Of a stretch of DNA of 5,424 nucleotides, positions 4,793-5,424 are shown piece by piece. The notes below the pieces were generated by a model. It did not search any database. It saw only the letters and a list, made by a program, of their open reading frames with translations, and was not told the DNA's origin. This DNA comes from Actinomycetes bacterium. Lineage in GTDB: Bacteria > Actinomycetota > Actinomycetes > Actinomycetales > Cellulomonadaceae. The position numbers and the translations under genes were made by a program. The stretch is taken from the NCBI GenBank assembly GCA_023390875.1, contig JAEWCA010000087.1:1-5424 (forward strand), read 5' to 3'. How positions within the stretch are numbered: the stretch's first letter is position 1; every line of letters starts with the position of its first letter.

Positions 4793-5424
4793 CGGGCGCA
4801 GCCCGTCCCCGCTCCGACCAGCCCCGTCCCGACAAGCCGCGCACCGACCAGCCGCGCCGCCCCACCGCGCCCGACGGCGTCGTCGTCGTCGACAAGCCGC
4901 AGGGCTGGACGAGCCACGACGTCGTCGCCCGGATGCGCCGCCTCGCGGGCACCCGGAAGGTCGGCCACGCCGGCACGCTGGACCCGATGGCCACGGGCGT
5001 GCTCGTGGTCGGCATCGGCCGGGCGACCCGGCTGCTCACCTACGTCGTGGGCGCCGACAAGGAGTACACCGCGACGGTCCGGCTCGGCGTGACGACGACG
5101 ACGGAGGACGCCGAGGGGGAGACGCTCGACGTGGTCGACGCGTCCGCCGTGACGCGCACCGCGGTCGAGGAGGCCGCCGCGGCGCTCACCGGCACGCTCG
5201 CGCAGGTGCCGAGCGCGGTCTCCGCGATCAAGGTCGACGGGCAGCGGGCGTACGCGCGCGTCCGGGCGGGGGAGACCGTCGAGCTCGCCACGCGCGAGGT
5301 CACCGTCTCGAGGTTCGACGTGGGCGAGCTGCGGTACGCCGACGGCCCGGACGGGACGCCCGTCGTCGACGTCGACGTCACGGTCGTGTGCTCGTCGGGC
5401 ACGTACGTGCGGGCGCTCGCGCGC
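4789..5424 (+). CDS. truB: tRNA pseudouridine(55) synthase TruB, 3' end beyond the window
   Basis: TruB isomerises uridine 55 in the T-loop of tRNAs to pseudouridine. 212 residues are present with no stop before the window edge; the family is usually about 300. After an N-terminal tail (1-28) the core begins DGVVVVDKPQGWTSHDVV (29-46), followed by the signature GHAGTLDPMATG with catalytic Asp at residue 65 (codon 4981-4983). KEYTATVRLG carries the conserved active-site Tyr at 93 (codon 5065-5067), then PSAVSAIKVDGQRAYARVRAGE and, near the edge, SSGTYVRALAR, the family's third motif. The GTG start at 4789 is supported by GAGGAG eight bases upstream and overlaps the tetR stop by four bases. The tail is basic, Pro-rich and carries a triplicated pentapeptide not part of the catalytic core. 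In many bacteria truB lies close to rbfA; here a 2.2-kb efflux/repressor module separates them. Confidence 0.96.
   Translation, partial: MTGAARPRSDQPRPDKPRTDQPRRPTAPDGVVVVDKPQGWTSHDVVARMRRLAGTRKVGHAGTLDPMATGVLVVGIGRATRLLTYVVGADKEYTATVRLGVTTTTEDAEGETLDVVDASAVTRTAVEEAAAALTGTLAQVPSAVSAIKVDGQRAYARVRAGETVELATREVTVSRFDVGELRYADGPDGTPVVDVDVTVVCSSGTYVRALAR
4813..4857 (+). repeat. Three 15-bp tandem units in the truB N-terminal tail
   Basis: Three consecutive 15-base units starting at 4813, 4828 and 4843 encode SDQPR, PDKPR and TDQPR (residues 9-23 of TruB). The second and third share GAC, CCG and CGC codons, pointing to duplication and not chance. The result is a charged, probably disordered tail ahead of the catalytic domain. 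Confidence 0.75.

Noticed and set aside
5040..5402. Minus-strand 120-codon frame at the right end
   Set aside because: It is antisense to truB, and its Ser/Thr/Val-rich composition follows from reversed truB codons. truB carries its catalytic signatures in the sense frame.

Overview
The window comes from a high-GC actinobacterium. Coding third positions are almost all G or C, GTG starts are used, one gene looks leaderless, and the IF-2, RbfA and TruB proteins are of actinobacterial type. A Micrococcales member such as a Cellulomonas relative is my guess from overall flavour, not something the sequence proves.

Layout, left to right. Bases 1 to about 140 do not belong to the gene that follows. 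They are an antisense piece of a second, about 91% identical infB, joined head to head to the real infB and most easily explained as a chimeric contig end. From about 131 to 2086 runs the 3' two-thirds of infB (translation initiation factor IF-2), with its Gly-rich N-terminal region missing. A GC-only hairpin follows, then rbfA (30S maturation factor, 2170-2610), then a strong hairpin terminator (2622-2670) that also serves the convergent gene from the other side. A DHA2-type 14-helix MFS efflux pump lies on the minus strand (2679-4136). It is divergent from a TetR-family repressor gene on the plus strand (4208-4792) across a 71-bp control region. The tetR stop overlaps the GTG start of truB (tRNA pseudouridine-55 synthase), which runs off the right edge at 5424.

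Reading of the locus. infB, rbfA and truB are the familiar translation cluster. Here a drug-efflux/repressor pair sits between rbfA and truB, and the terminator after rbfA separates truB from the upstream genes. truB is joined by a 4-base overlap to tetR, whose transcript appears leaderless and probably self-regulated. If no promoter lies inside tetR, a housekeeping tRNA-modification gene would be expressed from an efflux-repressor promoter. The shared control region contains a TTGACA-17-TACGGT promoter for the pump, a TAACAT -10 box for tetR that overlaps it by one base, a 29-bp imperfect inverted repeat over the pump's predicted start site, and a perfect 8-bp tandem repeat that includes the tetR start codon.

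I see no RNA genes, CRISPR array, insertion sequence or replication origin. Nothing here looks like a wholly new system. The items most worth checking are the chimeric left end and the tetR-truB coupling.
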